DNA of 61,593 bases, from NCBI RefSeq assembly GCF_900119365.1, contig NZ_FPJO01000035.1:1-61593 (forward strand), in the 5' to 3' direction. Below are positions 1 to 8,479 of the stretch, piece by piece (within the stretch, counting starts at the first letter, position 1; the number at the start of each line of letters is the position of its first letter). The notes under the pieces were generated by a model that saw nothing but the letters and a program-made list of their open reading frames with translations, was not told where the DNA came from and made no database searches. The translations under genes were made by a program, and so were the position numbers. This stretch comes from Streptomyces atratus (GTDB taxonomy: Bacteria > Actinomycetota > Actinomycetes > Streptomycetales > Streptomycetaceae).

Positions 1-177
1 GCCCTCAAGCGTGAGACGCTCCGTGGCACCCGCCGCTTCGACGGGGCCCGCGCCTGCCGCCTGGCCGTCTTCCGCTGGACCACCCGCTACAACACCCGCC
101 GACGGCACTCGGCGAACGGACAGCAGGCACCGATCGCCTACGAGCAACAGTCAGCTACCCTGACACTCGCCGCATAA
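1..177 (+). CDS. IS3-family transposase (OrfB), C-terminal end, partial
   Basis: The frame is open from the first base and stops at TAA 175-177, giving 58 residues of a protein that begins upstream of the window. The tail carries the RYNTRRRHS motif followed by a short 'P-I-A-Y-E' ending, which is the usual C-terminus of an IS3-type integrase-core (DDE) transposase. Two of the three catalytic acidic residues must lie upstream, so activity cannot be judged. A terminal-repeat-like sequence lies 14 bases downstream and the next gene is cut at that point, so this is the right-hand end of an inserted element. Confidence 0.8.
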   Translation, partial: ALKRETLRGTRRFDGARACRLAVFRWTTRYNTRRRHSANGQQAPIAYEQQSATLTLAA

Positions 178-190
178 CGATACGAACAGG

Positions 191-209
191 TGTCCACTCA
201 TCGGGGACA
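191..209. repeat. Probable right terminal repeat of the IS3 element
   Basis: A 19-base segment begins TGTCC and ends GGGGACA, so TGTCC/GGACA face each other, and it ends in CA as IS3-family right ends usually do. It follows the transposase stop by 13 bases. Homology of the next gene to GT84 glycosyltransferases begins immediately after it. The left end lies outside the window, so the pairing cannot be verified. Confidence 0.5.
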
Positions 210-1430
210 AGGCCCGGGCTCATTCTCGGGGAGGGTGCCACGGACTTCGAGGTGCCGGAGAACACGGCCGCGATGCTGCGCGACATCGACTTCGTCATCA
301 CCCTCGATCTGCACAGTCTGCTCCCGGACCGAGGTGCTGAGCGGCTCGTGGCCAGCCTGCTGCATCCGTTGAATCGAGCACGTACCGACGCGTCGTCCTC
401 CCGGCTGGTCTCTGGCCACGCGATGCTCCAGCCCCGCCACGTTCCTGCCCTGTCGGCGCCCCACACCTTCTACCACCAGTACGTCTACGGAATGCCGCTG
501 CCTGCCGCCTCCCTCAGACTTCGCCCATCGATGTACCAGCGCCTGTTCAAGGAGGACTTCTTTCTGGGGCAAGGCATCTATGAGGCCCGCGTCTTCCATC
601 ACGCGTTGGAGGGGCGCATCCCGGAGAACTCGGTGCTCAGCCACGACAAGCTCGAGGGAATGCACGCGGGGGCCAACGCCGTACCAGGCATTGTGATGCA
701 TGATGACGGGGCGGCGGGGTATCGCGAGGACCGGCACCGATTCCACCGGTGGATCAGAGGCGACTTCCACTTGCTGCCGTGGATCCTCGGGTCGACGGCC
801 GGTGGCCGCAGAAGAATGTCCGCCCTGCACCGCTGGATGATGCTCGACGATCTGATGAGTCATCTCCGTTTGGTGTCGGCGACGCTTTCCCTCGTCCTGT
901 GCTGGATGGTGGCCGGGGCCGGCCTCGCGGCTGCGTGGACTTTCTGCCTGACGCTCTTGCTGGCCGAGTCGATCTATCTGCGTCCGCTCGTGGTGCTCTT
1001 CGGCAGGAAGGCGTCCGTGACTCAGGGCCGCCGAAATCAACCGTTCTCCGTGGAGGCGCGCAAGAGGCTGCATGCCGCGGTGACCGCCGTGCGAATGCAG
1101 TGCGTGAGATGGGCGCTCACCGGCGTCTTCATGCTCGACCGGTCGATCATTTCGTTGGACGCCGCAGTACGTGCGATACGCCGGACGCGGGTCGGCCGTG
1201 GGGTACTGCAGTGGGCGAGTTCGGCATCCGTCAGCCGCAGCCTTTCACAGGGAACGAGCCTTCCGGCGTGGAAGGACATGTGGAGGGCATCGGTGATCGC
1301 CGTCGGTCTGCTCATGCTCGTGGCGTTCTTCAACAGGACCGCTCTGCTGCCCGCCGCGCCGTTTCTGATCGCCTGGGTGTGTGCTCCGCAAGTCGCCTAT
1401 CTGAGTTCTCTCCCGAGAAAGGAAGTCTGA
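210..1430 (+). pseudogene. GT84-like (cyclic beta-1,2-glucan synthase type) membrane glycosyltransferase, 5' truncated by IS3
   Basis: The frame stays open through the end of the IS; the first usable start is GTG 252, giving 392 residues. From residue 15 it follows the glycosyltransferase segment of NdvB/Cgs cyclic glucan synthases: VITLD, HPLNR (38-42), LQPR (59-62), GQGIYE (106-111), PEN and LSHD (124-132), then HRWIRGD (165-171), with membrane segments at about 208-245 and 350-375. The residues expected to be DxDT read D-L-H-S (19-22), so the metal-binding motif is altered. Recognisable homology starts upstream of the GTG, which means the original gene was longer and was interrupted at base 210. 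The full synthase is about 2,800 residues, so this could only ever supply one module. It stops two bases before the next gene, suggesting an old operon with the GT2 and kinase genes. Whether the shortened frame is still translated is unknown. Confidence 0.65.
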
Positions 1431-1432
1431 TC

Positions 1433-2551
1433 ATGCGGAATCATGGACTCAGTGTCGTGACACCCACGTTTGGGAACCCTGAACTGGTGGACGCGATGCT
1501 GGAATCCTGTGTTGCGGCGGGAAAGCGAATCGATGTTCCCTGGGAACATATAGTTGTCGATTCCACGCCGGACCCCGAGGAAGCCGAGCTGATCCGGCGT
1601 AGTTGTGGTCGGCATGGGGCCAGCTACCACCGCAGAGTGACCGCGGTCGGCCCGAAGAGGAATGTGGGGATCGATCATGCCCAGTACTCGATCGTCCTCT
1701 TCATCGACTCCGACTGCCAGGCCACGCACGACCTGTTCGTCGAGCATCTCAAGGGGCATGAGAAGGAAAATGTCGCCGGTGTCGCCGGTCCGACCGAGAT
1801 GATGGGATCCGACGCTGCCTTTGTCTGGCAGGTCGTGCGCAAGGCCAAGCAGTACAACCATTGCTATGAATGGCCTCGTCGATACAGTGTCATGGGCTGG
1901 AGCACCACGTCGAATCTCTCGATACACAGAGACGTGCTTCGTGAGGTCGACGGCTTCGATGAGTTTCCCCTGACAATTCAGGGAGCCGACGACGTCGATC
2001 TCGGCGTACGAATCAGCATGGCCGGGTATACGATCATCTCGCGTGAAACGGCAGTCGTTCGACATTCTCGAGCTCCGATGATCAGAGTGCGGCAGGTGGC
2101 GAGCCGGGTTTTCACCTACGGGCGTGCCGACGGGTGGCTCTGCAAGAAACACCCGCAATTGACGACCTATTACGCGAATCCCTTCGTGCTGGTGGCGTCG
2201 GCCTTCGTTATCGGCGGCCTGCTGCGCGGGCGGGCACCGCGTGTCGCACGCGTCGCGGGTCCGGGCACCGCGCTCTTCCTTTTGGCGCGGGAGACCTTGA
2301 GCCGGCATGAGCGCGGGTCGGGCGTGAAGGGCCTGAAGGAGGACGCGGTCTGCTCGTTGGTGGACCTGTGTTTCGACGCGGGCGAGGTGCATGCCGCGCT
2401 TTCCCAACTCGAGCCCAGTGGTCTGGTGCGCCGTTTCCGCTACGTTCAGCGGGAATGGTTCCAGCCCAGAGAGATTGAAGAGCAAGAGGCGCGCTTCGTG
2501 GCCTCGCCTCGCAACCAGGAGGAAAGAAATGAAAACCCAGGGAACCGCTGA
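1433..2551 (+). CDS. Family 2 glycosyltransferase
   Basis: 372 residues. ATG 1433 is chosen because a GGAAG ribosome site sits about 10 bases upstream and the family N-terminus (VVTPTF, residues 8-13) follows directly; the frame is open further upstream. It has the GT-A layout: a nucleotide-binding start, then the acidic FIDSD motif (90-94) for metal-nucleotide sugar, and a QGADDVDLGVR block near residue 180 in the position of the catalytic base (the ED motif of the family). A hydrophobic stretch (VLVASAFVIGGLL) lies near residue 255. It begins two bases after the GT84-like frame and overlaps the following kinase by 23 bases, indicating translational coupling. A sugar or polyol is the likely acceptor; none can be named. 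Confidence 0.8.
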   Translation: MRNHGLSVVTPTFGNPELVDAMLESCVAAGKRIDVPWEHIVVDSTPDPEEAELIRRSCGRHGASYHRRVTAVGPKRNVGIDHAQYSIVLFIDSDCQATHDLFVEHLKGHEKENVAGVAGPTEMMGSDAAFVWQVVRKAKQYNHCYEWPRRYSVMGWSTTSNLSIHRDVLREVDGFDEFPLTIQGADDVDLGVRISMAGYTIISRETAVVRHSRAPMIRVRQVASRVFTYGRADGWLCKKHPQLTTYYANPFVLVASAFVIGGLLRGRAPRVARVAGPGTALFLLARETLSRHERGSGVKGLKEDAVCSLVDLCFDAGEVHAALSQLEPSGLVRRFRYVQREWFQPREIEEQEARFVASPRNQEERNENPGNR

Positions 2552-3092
2552 GGATTCCTTCGTTCTCCTCATCACCGGACCAGCCGGGGCGGGGAAAAGT
2601 ACGCTGGCCGATTCATGGGCGAAGAGCCGGTCCACCCCGACGGTTCATATTTCTCTCGATGACGTCCGGGACTGGGTGAAATCTGGGTACGCAAACCCGG
2701 AGGACGGCTGGAACGCTGTTGCGGAACAGCAGTACCACATGGCGAGGCGTTGCATTGCTCTCGCGGTTCGTGAATACATGAGTGCGGGCTATGCGTGCGT
2801 CGTGGACGATGCGATCTTTCCTGACTGGGACGCCGTGAGTCTCCAGGGGTGGGAGCGAGACCTGGGAGACATCGCCGTACGGCTGGTCGTCCTGATGCCG
2901 TCCATTGAAACTCTGGAGAAGCGCAACAGTCGGCGCACCGGCCATCGCCTTCTGTCATCGGAGACCATCGGCATTATTCGTGAACAGATGTCCGGTTGGG
3001 TGGAGCGCGACGTTCCGCTCATTGACAATTCGTCGATGAGCGTGGAAGACACGGTCCGTGGGCTCGATGCGGTGCTGGGCCTTGGAGAGTAG
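2529..3092 (+). CDS. P-loop kinase, AAA_33/zeta-toxin-like small-molecule kinase
   Basis: 187 residues from ATG 2529, which has a strong GGAGGAAAG site just upstream. The Walker A motif GPAGAGKS is at residues 17-24. ISLDDVRDWV follows in the position where sugar, nucleoside and zeta-toxin-type kinases place a substrate-binding aspartate, and VVDDA near residue 94 is a Walker-B-like strand. A KRNSRRTGHR segment resembles the arginine-rich lid. The start lies inside the end of the GT2 gene, so the two are probably co-translated. With a glycosyltransferase beside it, phosphorylation of a sugar, nucleoside or glycosylated product is plausible. It could also be an antibiotic-modifying kinase of the Cpt type; the sequence does not decide this. 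Confidence 0.7.
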   Translation: MKTQGTAEDSFVLLITGPAGAGKSTLADSWAKSRSTPTVHISLDDVRDWVKSGYANPEDGWNAVAEQQYHMARRCIALAVREYMSAGYACVVDDAIFPDWDAVSLQGWERDLGDIAVRLVVLMPSIETLEKRNSRRTGHRLLSSETIGIIREQMSGWVERDVPLIDNSSMSVEDTVRGLDAVLGLGE

Positions 3093-3125
3093 GCCGGGTT
3101 GACGGCTATCAGCCCGTGAAATGGG

Positions 3126-4077
3126 TTACGCCAGGCGGGGGAGCGAGGCAAGTCCGCAGACGAGACGGGTGCGCCGCCAGTCCATTTGATCAATCGGTAC
3201 GGCAAGGCGAATCCCGGGGAATCGGTTCAGCACCGCTCGCAGGGCGATCTCCAGCTCGGCCTTGGCCAGGGGCGCGCCGACACATCGGTGGATGCCATGG
3301 CCGAAGGCGAGGTGAGCAGCCGCGTTACGGTCCAGGTCGAGCTGGTCCGGCGCCGGGAACCGCGCCGGGCCTCGGTTAACTGCCCCGAGGGCGACCAGGA
3401 CCGGGACACCGGCGGGGATATCGGTACCGCCGAGCGTGACGGCTTCCGTGGTGAACCGGAAGGTTGCCGTACTCACTGGAGAGTCGAAGCGCAGCAGTTC
3501 GTCCAGCGCGGCCGGGACGTCGTCCGGATTCTCGCGGAGGCGACCCAGCTCGGCCGGGTGCTGGAGTAGCGCCAGGAGGGCGTTGCCAAGGGCGTTGGTG
3601 GTGGTCTCGTGCCCGGCCACGAGCAGCAGCACCGCCAAGGAGACCAGCTCCTTCTCGCTGAGACGATCATCTCCGTCGCAAGCCGAGATGAGCCGGTCAA
3701 GGAGCGCGCCACCGGGGCGTCGGCGCTTGGCAGTGATGAGGCTCGTCATGTAGTTGGCCATGGTATGCGAGGCAGCGTCGATGACGTCGGGCTTGTCTGC
3801 CGCGAGCAGCTCTCCGGACCAGCGCTGGATATCGGGCCGGTCTCCCTCCGGGACTCCGAGCAGCTCACAGATCACGATGACGGGCAGCGACACTGCCAGG
3901 CCGGCCACGAAGTCGAACCGCTCGCCGACAGGCCACCAGGTCCAGCAGCTCGTCGGTGGCCCGGCCAATGAACGGACGCAGCTCCGCGACGGCCCCTGTT
4001 GTGAACGCTCTGGTCACCAGTTTGCGTAGCCGGGTGTGCCGGGGTGGATCGCTAGCCAGCATGCTGCCACCGTCGGC
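3126..4077 (-). pseudogene. Cytochrome P450, N-terminally truncated and frameshifted
   Basis: Two minus-strand frames together give a bacterial CYP. The first, from about 4077, has the B'-C region motif SDPPRHTRLRKLV and ends in another frame near 3930. The second, 3126-3940, carries the rest: I-helix AGHETT, ExxR as E-L-L-R, and the heme-binding loop FGHGIHRCVG with the ligand Cys. The join near 3930-3940 requires a one-base shift. About 75 N-terminal residues are missing, and an in-frame stop (4081-4083) precedes the first recognisable residue, so the gene was also cut at its 5' end, probably by the transposase debris at 4065-4139. The heme motif is intact but the gene cannot give a full-length enzyme. 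If the frameshift were a sequencing error, the truncation would still remain. Confidence 0.8.
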
Positions 4078-4139
4078 GCATCAGTGACCGGATCGTATTC
4101 GACAAGATGCTGCAACTGCTGCGCTTCGGCTGCTCAGGA
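4065..4139 (+). pseudogene. IS5-type transposase N-terminal remnant
   Basis: The plus frame reads R-R-R-I-S-D-R-I-V-F-D-K-M-L-Q followed by a hydrophobic stretch ending FGCS. This resembles the N-terminal helix of IS5-family transposases (R-x-S-D-R-x-V-F-x-x-L-V pattern). Similarity is lost after about 4139. It sits exactly between the cut P450 and the IS1380 element, so it is best read as the scar of an earlier insertion. It is short and may be over-interpreted. Confidence 0.4.
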
Positions 4140-4209
4140 GTACCCCTGACCTGGGACGATGGGACTTTTCTAGGGTCCTGTTCGTCGTCAGGAAAGCTGC
4201 ACTCCTCAG

Positions 4210-5586
4210 GTGAAGAAGAGTATCGGGTCGTACCCCCGTGTCCGTGTCGAGGGCGGCGGCCGCGGAGCGGTCTCACAGGCCGGGGCCGCGTTGTTGGTGG
4301 AGACGGTCCGCAAGAGCGGCCTGGATACGGCAATATCGGCGGCGTTGGCGCCGTGGCGCAGAACGCGGGCAGTGCATGATCCGGGCAAGATCCTACTCGA
4401 TGTGGCGCTCGCGGTGGCGCTGGGCGGGGACTGCCTGTCCGATGTCGCCATGCTGCGGGCCGAGCCGGCGGTGTTCGGTCCGGTGGCCTCGGACCCGACG
4501 GTCTCCCGCCTGGTCGACACGCTCGCCAGCAGCGGGAAGCGCGCGTTGACCGCGATCCGCCGGGCCCGCGCTGACGTCCGCGAACATGTCTGGGCGTTGG
4601 CCGGGGACGCCGCTCCCGCCCAGGGCGGACAGGTGATCGTGGACCTGGACGGGGTGCTGGTGATCGCGCACTCGGACAAGCAGGACGCCGCGGCGACCTG
4701 GAAGCGGACGTTCGGCCACCATCCGATCATGGGGTTCGTCGACCACGGGGCGGGCGGTGCCGGTGAGCCGGTGGCGGGCCTGCTCAGAGCCGGGAACGCG
4801 GGCAGCAACACTGCCGCCGACCACATCACCGCCACCCAGTTGGCCCTGGCCCAGCTCCCGAAGAGATTCCGGCGCGGGCGCCGCACACTGATCCGCACCG
4901 ACTCCGGCGGCGGCACTCACGAGTTCGTCAACTGGCTCGCGGCGCGGGGCCGGTGGCTGTCGTACTCGGTCGGCATGACCATCACCGACGCCATCCACCA
5001 GGCTGTGCTCCAGGTCCCGGCCACTGCCTGGACGCCGGCCGTCGAGCCCGGCGGCGAGGTCCGCGACGGCGCCTGGGTGGCCGAGATCGGCGGTGATTGC
5101 CTGAAGGGGTGGACGAAGGGGATGCGGCTGATCGTCCGCAAGGAGCGCCCGCACCCCGGAGCCCAACTCCGCTTCACCGACGCCGACGGCATGCGCCTGA
5201 CCTGCTTCGCCACCAACACTCCCGGCGAGGCGATCGCCGGGCTCGAACTGCGCCACCGTCAGCGCGCCCGCTGCGAGGACCGCATCCGAGACGCCCGCTC
5301 CACCGGCCTGCGCAACCTTCCCTTGCACGCCTTCGCGCAGAACCAGATCTGGCTGGAGATTGTCCAGCTCGCTCTGGACCTGCTGGCCTGGATGCCGATG
5401 CTCGCCCTGACCGGCAAGACCCGCCGCTGGGAACCGAAGAAGCTTCGCCTCCGCCTGTTCTCAGCCGCCGCACAACTCGTCACCACCGGCCGCCGCCGCT
5501 ACCTCCGCCTCGCGGCGCACTGGCCCTGGACCGACGTGATCAGCGCAGCGGCCGACCGGCTGCACGCCCTGCCGAACCCCGGCTGA
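4210..5586 (+). CDS. IS1380-family transposase
   Basis: 458 residues, the usual size for the family. Recognisable blocks are an N-terminal AALLVETVRKSGLD region, ALGGDCLSD, the first catalytic strand VIVDLDGVLV, HPIMGFVDHG, RTDSGG with the second Asp, and a C-terminal RCEDRIRDARSTGLRNLP helix containing the third acidic residue. The C-terminal tail is arginine-rich. The frame is uninterrupted, so the protein may be functional. No convincing pair of terminal repeats could be aligned by eye; the element probably begins near 4146 and ends before about 5760. The 256 bases between its stop and the IS1182 left end hold no gene that I can support. Confidence 0.9.
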   Translation: MKKSIGSYPRVRVEGGGRGAVSQAGAALLVETVRKSGLDTAISAALAPWRRTRAVHDPGKILLDVALAVALGGDCLSDVAMLRAEPAVFGPVASDPTVSRLVDTLASSGKRALTAIRRARADVREHVWALAGDAAPAQGGQVIVDLDGVLVIAHSDKQDAAATWKRTFGHHPIMGFVDHGAGGAGEPVAGLLRAGNAGSNTAADHITATQLALAQLPKRFRRGRRTLIRTDSGGGTHEFVNWLAARGRWLSYSVGMTITDAIHQAVLQVPATAWTPAVEPGGEVRDGAWVAEIGGDCLKGWTKGMRLIVRKERPHPGAQLRFTDADGMRLTCFATNTPGEAIAGLELRHRQRARCEDRIRDARSTGLRNLPLHAFAQNQIWLEIVQLALDLLAWMPMLALTGKTRRWEPKKLRLRLFSAAAQLVTTGRRRYLRLAAHWPWTDVISAAADRLHALPNPG

Positions 5587-5842
5587 CCAGCACCTTCAAG
5601 TCCCTCCGAGCAGGATCACCCCACCGGAACAGTGGAACCCGGCGCCCACCCGACGCGACAGCCGGGCCACCAGCATTCCCACGACCAACCCACAACAGCG
5701 AAACGGCCCGACGGAAGAACCGACGGACCGTCATGCAAGATTGAGGCTAGGCGCGCGAAGCCCGCTGACACCCACCCCGCTGCCGCCACCCCACACATCC
5801 ACAGACGACGAGTTAGCATTTCAGCCGTACTTCTCGACTCTC

Positions 5843-5868
5843 AGCTTGACTCTGTCGGGGATCTTGGA
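5843..5868. repeat. Left terminal inverted repeat of the IS1182 element
   Basis: The 26 bases starting AGCTTGACTC and ending ATCTTGGA are the exact reverse complement of 7659-7684. Matching stops at the next base on both sides. Confidence 0.9.
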
Positions 5869-5944
5869 GTTTCGCGGTGCAGCAGCCTGGTCAACAGGCA
5901 TGCTCGTGTCGTTCCGATGACCGCTGTAGCTGCCGAGGTGCCCG

Positions 5945-7648
5945 TTGTCCCTTCGCCCCCGTTCCGGTGAGCAAATCCCGCCTTTGACCACGAGGGTCGC
6001 GCGGGCGAGCAATCCGAAGGGCACGACAGCGATGTGGGTGAGAGACCGGCTGGATGGGCTGTGGTGCGACGAGGACTTCGCCGACTGGTACCCACGGGAC
6101 GGGCGTCGGGGCCTCTCGCCCGCTCAACTGGCCACCGTCTGCGTGCTGCAGTTCCTGCTCGGTCTGTCGGACCGGCAGGCCGCCGAGGCGGTGCGCTGCC
6201 GCATCGACTTCAAGTACGCCATGGCCATGGAGCTGGACGACCCCGGCTTCCACCACAGCGTGCTGGCCGACTTCCGTCACCGTCTCGCCGAGGGCGAGCG
6301 TGCTGACCGCCTCCTCGACCTCGCACTGGCCCGTCTCAAAGCCGCCGGTCTGGTGCGCGAGCGCACCACGCAGCGCACCGACTCCACCCATGTCTTGGCC
6401 GCGGTGCGTGACCTGACACGGCTGGAACTGATCACCGAGGCGGTGCGGGCCGCGTTGGAGGAAGTCGCCGGTGCTGCCGGGCACCTGCTCGTCGGCCTGG
6501 TCGATGAGGAGTGGGGGAACCGCTACGGACGACCGGTCCGCCTGGGTAAGAATCCGACCCGGCCCAAGACCAGGATCCTTGCCACCGGCAACGACGCCGC
6601 CCGACTCCTGGAACACCTCTATCGGCACGGGGCAGGCCGGGCATTCGGCCGCCAGGTCCAGGCCCTGCGGCAGATCATGGTCCAGAACTACTACCGCGAT
6701 GCTGCGGGCCGCCTGCTCTGGCGCACGGAGGAGGACGGCAAACCCGGGCTTCCGCCATCGTCCCGGGCGATCGTCTCCCCCTACGACACCTCGGCCCGCT
6801 ACGCACGTCACGGACACATCGTCAGCTGGAGAGGGTTCTCGGCCCATCTGACCGAAACCTGTGCTCCGGACGGCCCCAACGTGATCACGGATGTGGCCAC
6901 TACTGCGGCCACCACGCACGACAGTCAGGTCCTGCCCGGCATCCACACCCGGCTGCGGCGCCGTGGTCTGCTGCCCGCCGAGCACCTGGTCGACAGCGGC
7001 TACACCTCCCTGGTCCATCTGGAACAGGCCGCCCGCGAACACCGGGTCACCCTCACCGGACCGATGCCTGGCAACCCCACCCGTCAGCACCGCCGAGGCG
7101 AGGGCTTCAGCCGTGACGACTTCCACATCGACTTCGACCGCCGGCAGGTCACCTGCCCCCAGGGCCAGGTCAGTCAGGGCTGGCACGGCCCCTACCCAAC
7201 GTCCTCACCCACCGCGGCACCCCTGATCGTGGCGCGGTTCACCAAGGGCCAGTGCCGACCCTGCCCAGTCCGCGCCCAGTGCACCACCTCCCGCGAAAGC
7301 GCCCGCAACGTCGGCTTCCCACCGCGAGAACTCCGCGACCTGCAGCTCCGCGTCCGTACCGAGCAGCAGACACTCGAGTGGAAGACCCGGTATGCAGTCC
7401 GTTCCGGGGTGGAGGGCACCGTCAACGAGTTCGCCCACGGCCACGACATGCGCCGCTGCCGCTACCGAGGCCAGGACAAAACCCACATCCAGCATGTCCT
7501 GACCGCCATCGCCGTCAACATCGAGCGACTCAGCGGACTGCCGCCAGCCGGAGGAACACCCCCGCCCCGACAGCCCACCGCCTTCCAGAATTTCCTGGAC
7601 CAGCACAATATCCACCGGCCGAAGTCCTGGAGAAGCAGCCGTGGTTGA
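5945..7648 (+). CDS. IS1182-family transposase
   Basis: 567 residues from TTG 5945; ATG 6032 (MWVRDRLDGLW) is an alternative start. It has the IS1182 pattern: GLSPAQLATVCVLQFL near residue 55, the RTDSTHV strand with the first catalytic Asp, a DSGY block with the second (near residue 350), a cysteine cluster with CPQG and C-x-x-C-P-V-R-A-Q-C, and a C-terminal EGTVNEFAHGHDMRRCRYRG motif carrying the catalytic Glu. No interruption is seen, so with intact ends the element may be mobile. It is the only gene inside the element. Confidence 0.92.
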   Translation: MSLRPRSGEQIPPLTTRVARASNPKGTTAMWVRDRLDGLWCDEDFADWYPRDGRRGLSPAQLATVCVLQFLLGLSDRQAAEAVRCRIDFKYAMAMELDDPGFHHSVLADFRHRLAEGERADRLLDLALARLKAAGLVRERTTQRTDSTHVLAAVRDLTRLELITEAVRAALEEVAGAAGHLLVGLVDEEWGNRYGRPVRLGKNPTRPKTRILATGNDAARLLEHLYRHGAGRAFGRQVQALRQIMVQNYYRDAAGRLLWRTEEDGKPGLPPSSRAIVSPYDTSARYARHGHIVSWRGFSAHLTETCAPDGPNVITDVATTAATTHDSQVLPGIHTRLRRRGLLPAEHLVDSGYTSLVHLEQAAREHRVTLTGPMPGNPTRQHRRGEGFSRDDFHIDFDRRQVTCPQGQVSQGWHGPYPTSSPTAAPLIVARFTKGQCRPCPVRAQCTTSRESARNVGFPPRELRDLQLRVRTEQQTLEWKTRYAVRSGVEGTVNEFAHGHDMRRCRYRGQDKTHIQHVLTAIAVNIERLSGLPPAGGTPPPRQPTAFQNFLDQHNIHRPKSWRSSRG

Positions 7649-7658
7649 CACCACTGAT

Positions 7659-7684
7659 TCCAAGATCCCCGACAGAGTCAAGCT
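7659..7684. repeat. Right terminal inverted repeat of the IS1182 element
   Basis: Exact reverse complement of 5843-5868. It begins 10 bases after the transposase stop codon. Confidence 0.9.
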
Positions 7685-7687
7685 CAG

Positions 7688-7816
7688 GACAGCGAAACGG
7701 GGAAGTTCGAGGTGGAGCTGAGCGGTGACCCGACGGTCGAGCCGTGGGATAATTTCCTGAACCTCCTTCTGGCGCTCACCTGGCCCACCGCTCGTCGTGT
7801 ACCCTCCATGCGTTAA
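7688..7816 (+). pseudogene. C-terminal 42-codon remnant of an unknown gene cut by IS1182
   Basis: An open frame with coding-like composition runs from the IS edge to TAA 7814-7816 (KFEVELSG, then PWDNFLNLLLAL). It has no start codon or ribosome site of its own and overlaps the convergent gene at 7776 by 41 bases. I do not recognise it; it may be chance. Confidence 0.25.
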
Positions 7817-8156
7817 TGAGCTCCATAAAGTCATCGATGCTTGCGATACCTAGCAGTGTAAATGCGGTTACGGTGATGCTGGCCATGGTTGTCCAGTATG
7901 TCGCCCATGAGATATTCCCCCGCTTGGCTTCTTTGCTTAGCTGATTCGAGATCCCCGCAAAAAGGAAAATGGGACCGAGAAACAGGGACAGGAGTAACGC
8001 AGTTTCCTTCAGCGGCAACGGTTCGCCAGTGGGGATATCCTCGGAGACGATTACCTTCGCCAACAGGGCTACCCCGGCAATGATCCCTAGAAAAATCCAG
8101 ATCACTGTAGCGGTAGGTTCATCCTCGTTTCCGCCATCACTATCCGATTCAGTCAT
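7776..8156 (-). CDS. Small three-helix membrane protein, unknown function
   Basis: 126 residues from ATG 8156, preceded by a GGGGGGA ribosome site. A polar acidic N-terminus (residues 1-14) is followed by three hydrophobic segments at about 15-36, 48-72 and 86-106, with a lysine-rich loop (KEAKRG) between the second and third. Its start overlaps the stop of the upstream PP2C-like fragment, so it is the third member of an apparent operon with the VWA gene. I do not recognise the family. Because the two upstream genes resemble a TerY-phosphatase signalling set, a membrane partner is possible but unproved. Confidence 0.6.
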   Translation of the reverse strand: MTESDSDGGNEDEPTATVIWIFLGIIAGVALLAKVIVSEDIPTGEPLPLKETALLLSLFLGPIFLFAGISNQLSKEAKRGNISWATYWTTMASITVTAFTLLGIASIDDFMELINAWRVHDERWAR

Positions 8157-8479
8157 CGCATTCCCCCCGATCCCAGCATTGCGGCGCACACGATGTTGCC
8201 GGTGGCTTCGTGGACCGCGGCACGCGCCGCGTCCTGGCGGGGCTGGCGGTAGTGACGGTGCTCGGCGCCGCGGACCGACGTGAAGTGAAGGCGGAGAGCC
8301 GACGTCGACCAGCTGTCGCACTTGGTGTCGGGGAAGTCGTACGCGTACTGACCCGATGGCCGGGCCTCGAACTCGGGGCCCGGCGTGCCCACGGTGACCT
8401 GCTGCCACGGCAAGGTCCACGCCACGGCGGGCGGGGCGGGCATCGGCGGTTGGTGGCAGTGTACGGCTGCGGGCATCAT
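8153..8479 (-). CDS. Truncated PP2C-type phosphatase fragment downstream of TerY-like gene
   Basis: 108 residues. The second half matches the opening of TerY-linked PP2C phosphatases: a first strand with RGAEHRHYRQPRQD, then HEATGNIVCA. In intact enzymes the next residues are the A-D-G-x-x metal-binding turn; here the frame instead ends with AMLGSGGMR. No catalytic metal ligand after the first strand is present, so the protein cannot be an active phosphatase. It overlaps the VWA gene by four bases at its start and the membrane-protein gene by four at its end. It is either a deletion remnant or a short protein that kept only the N-terminal module. Confidence 0.55.
   Translation of the reverse strand: MMPAAVHCHQPPMPAPPAVAWTLPWQQVTVGTPGPEFEARPSGQYAYDFPDTKCDSWSTSALRLHFTSVRGAEHRHYRQPRQDAARAAVHEATGNIVCAAMLGSGGMR

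Larger units (their letters stand above)
5843..7684 (+). mobile_element. IS1182-family insertion sequence, complete
   Basis: A single transposase gene is bracketed by perfect 26-bp inverted repeats (5843-5868 and 7659-7684), giving about 1.84 kb, typical for the family. The element lies close to the IS1380 copy. It may have entered the 5' part of a gene whose last 43 codons survive on the right side (7688-7816). Confidence 0.85.

Noticed and set aside
198..1073. Long minus-strand frame opposite the GT84-like gene
   Set aside because: Composition is that of a GC-rich shadow; no motif, and the plus strand has clear family blocks.
749..1432. Upstream extension of the GT2 reading frame
   Set aside because: It overlaps the GT84-like frame and is arginine/proline-rich; the strong ribosome site and family N-terminus are at 1433.
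4140..5760. Terminal inverted repeats of the IS1380 element
   Set aside because: Only weak CCT-N2-CCT similarity between the two sides; not enough to place the ends.
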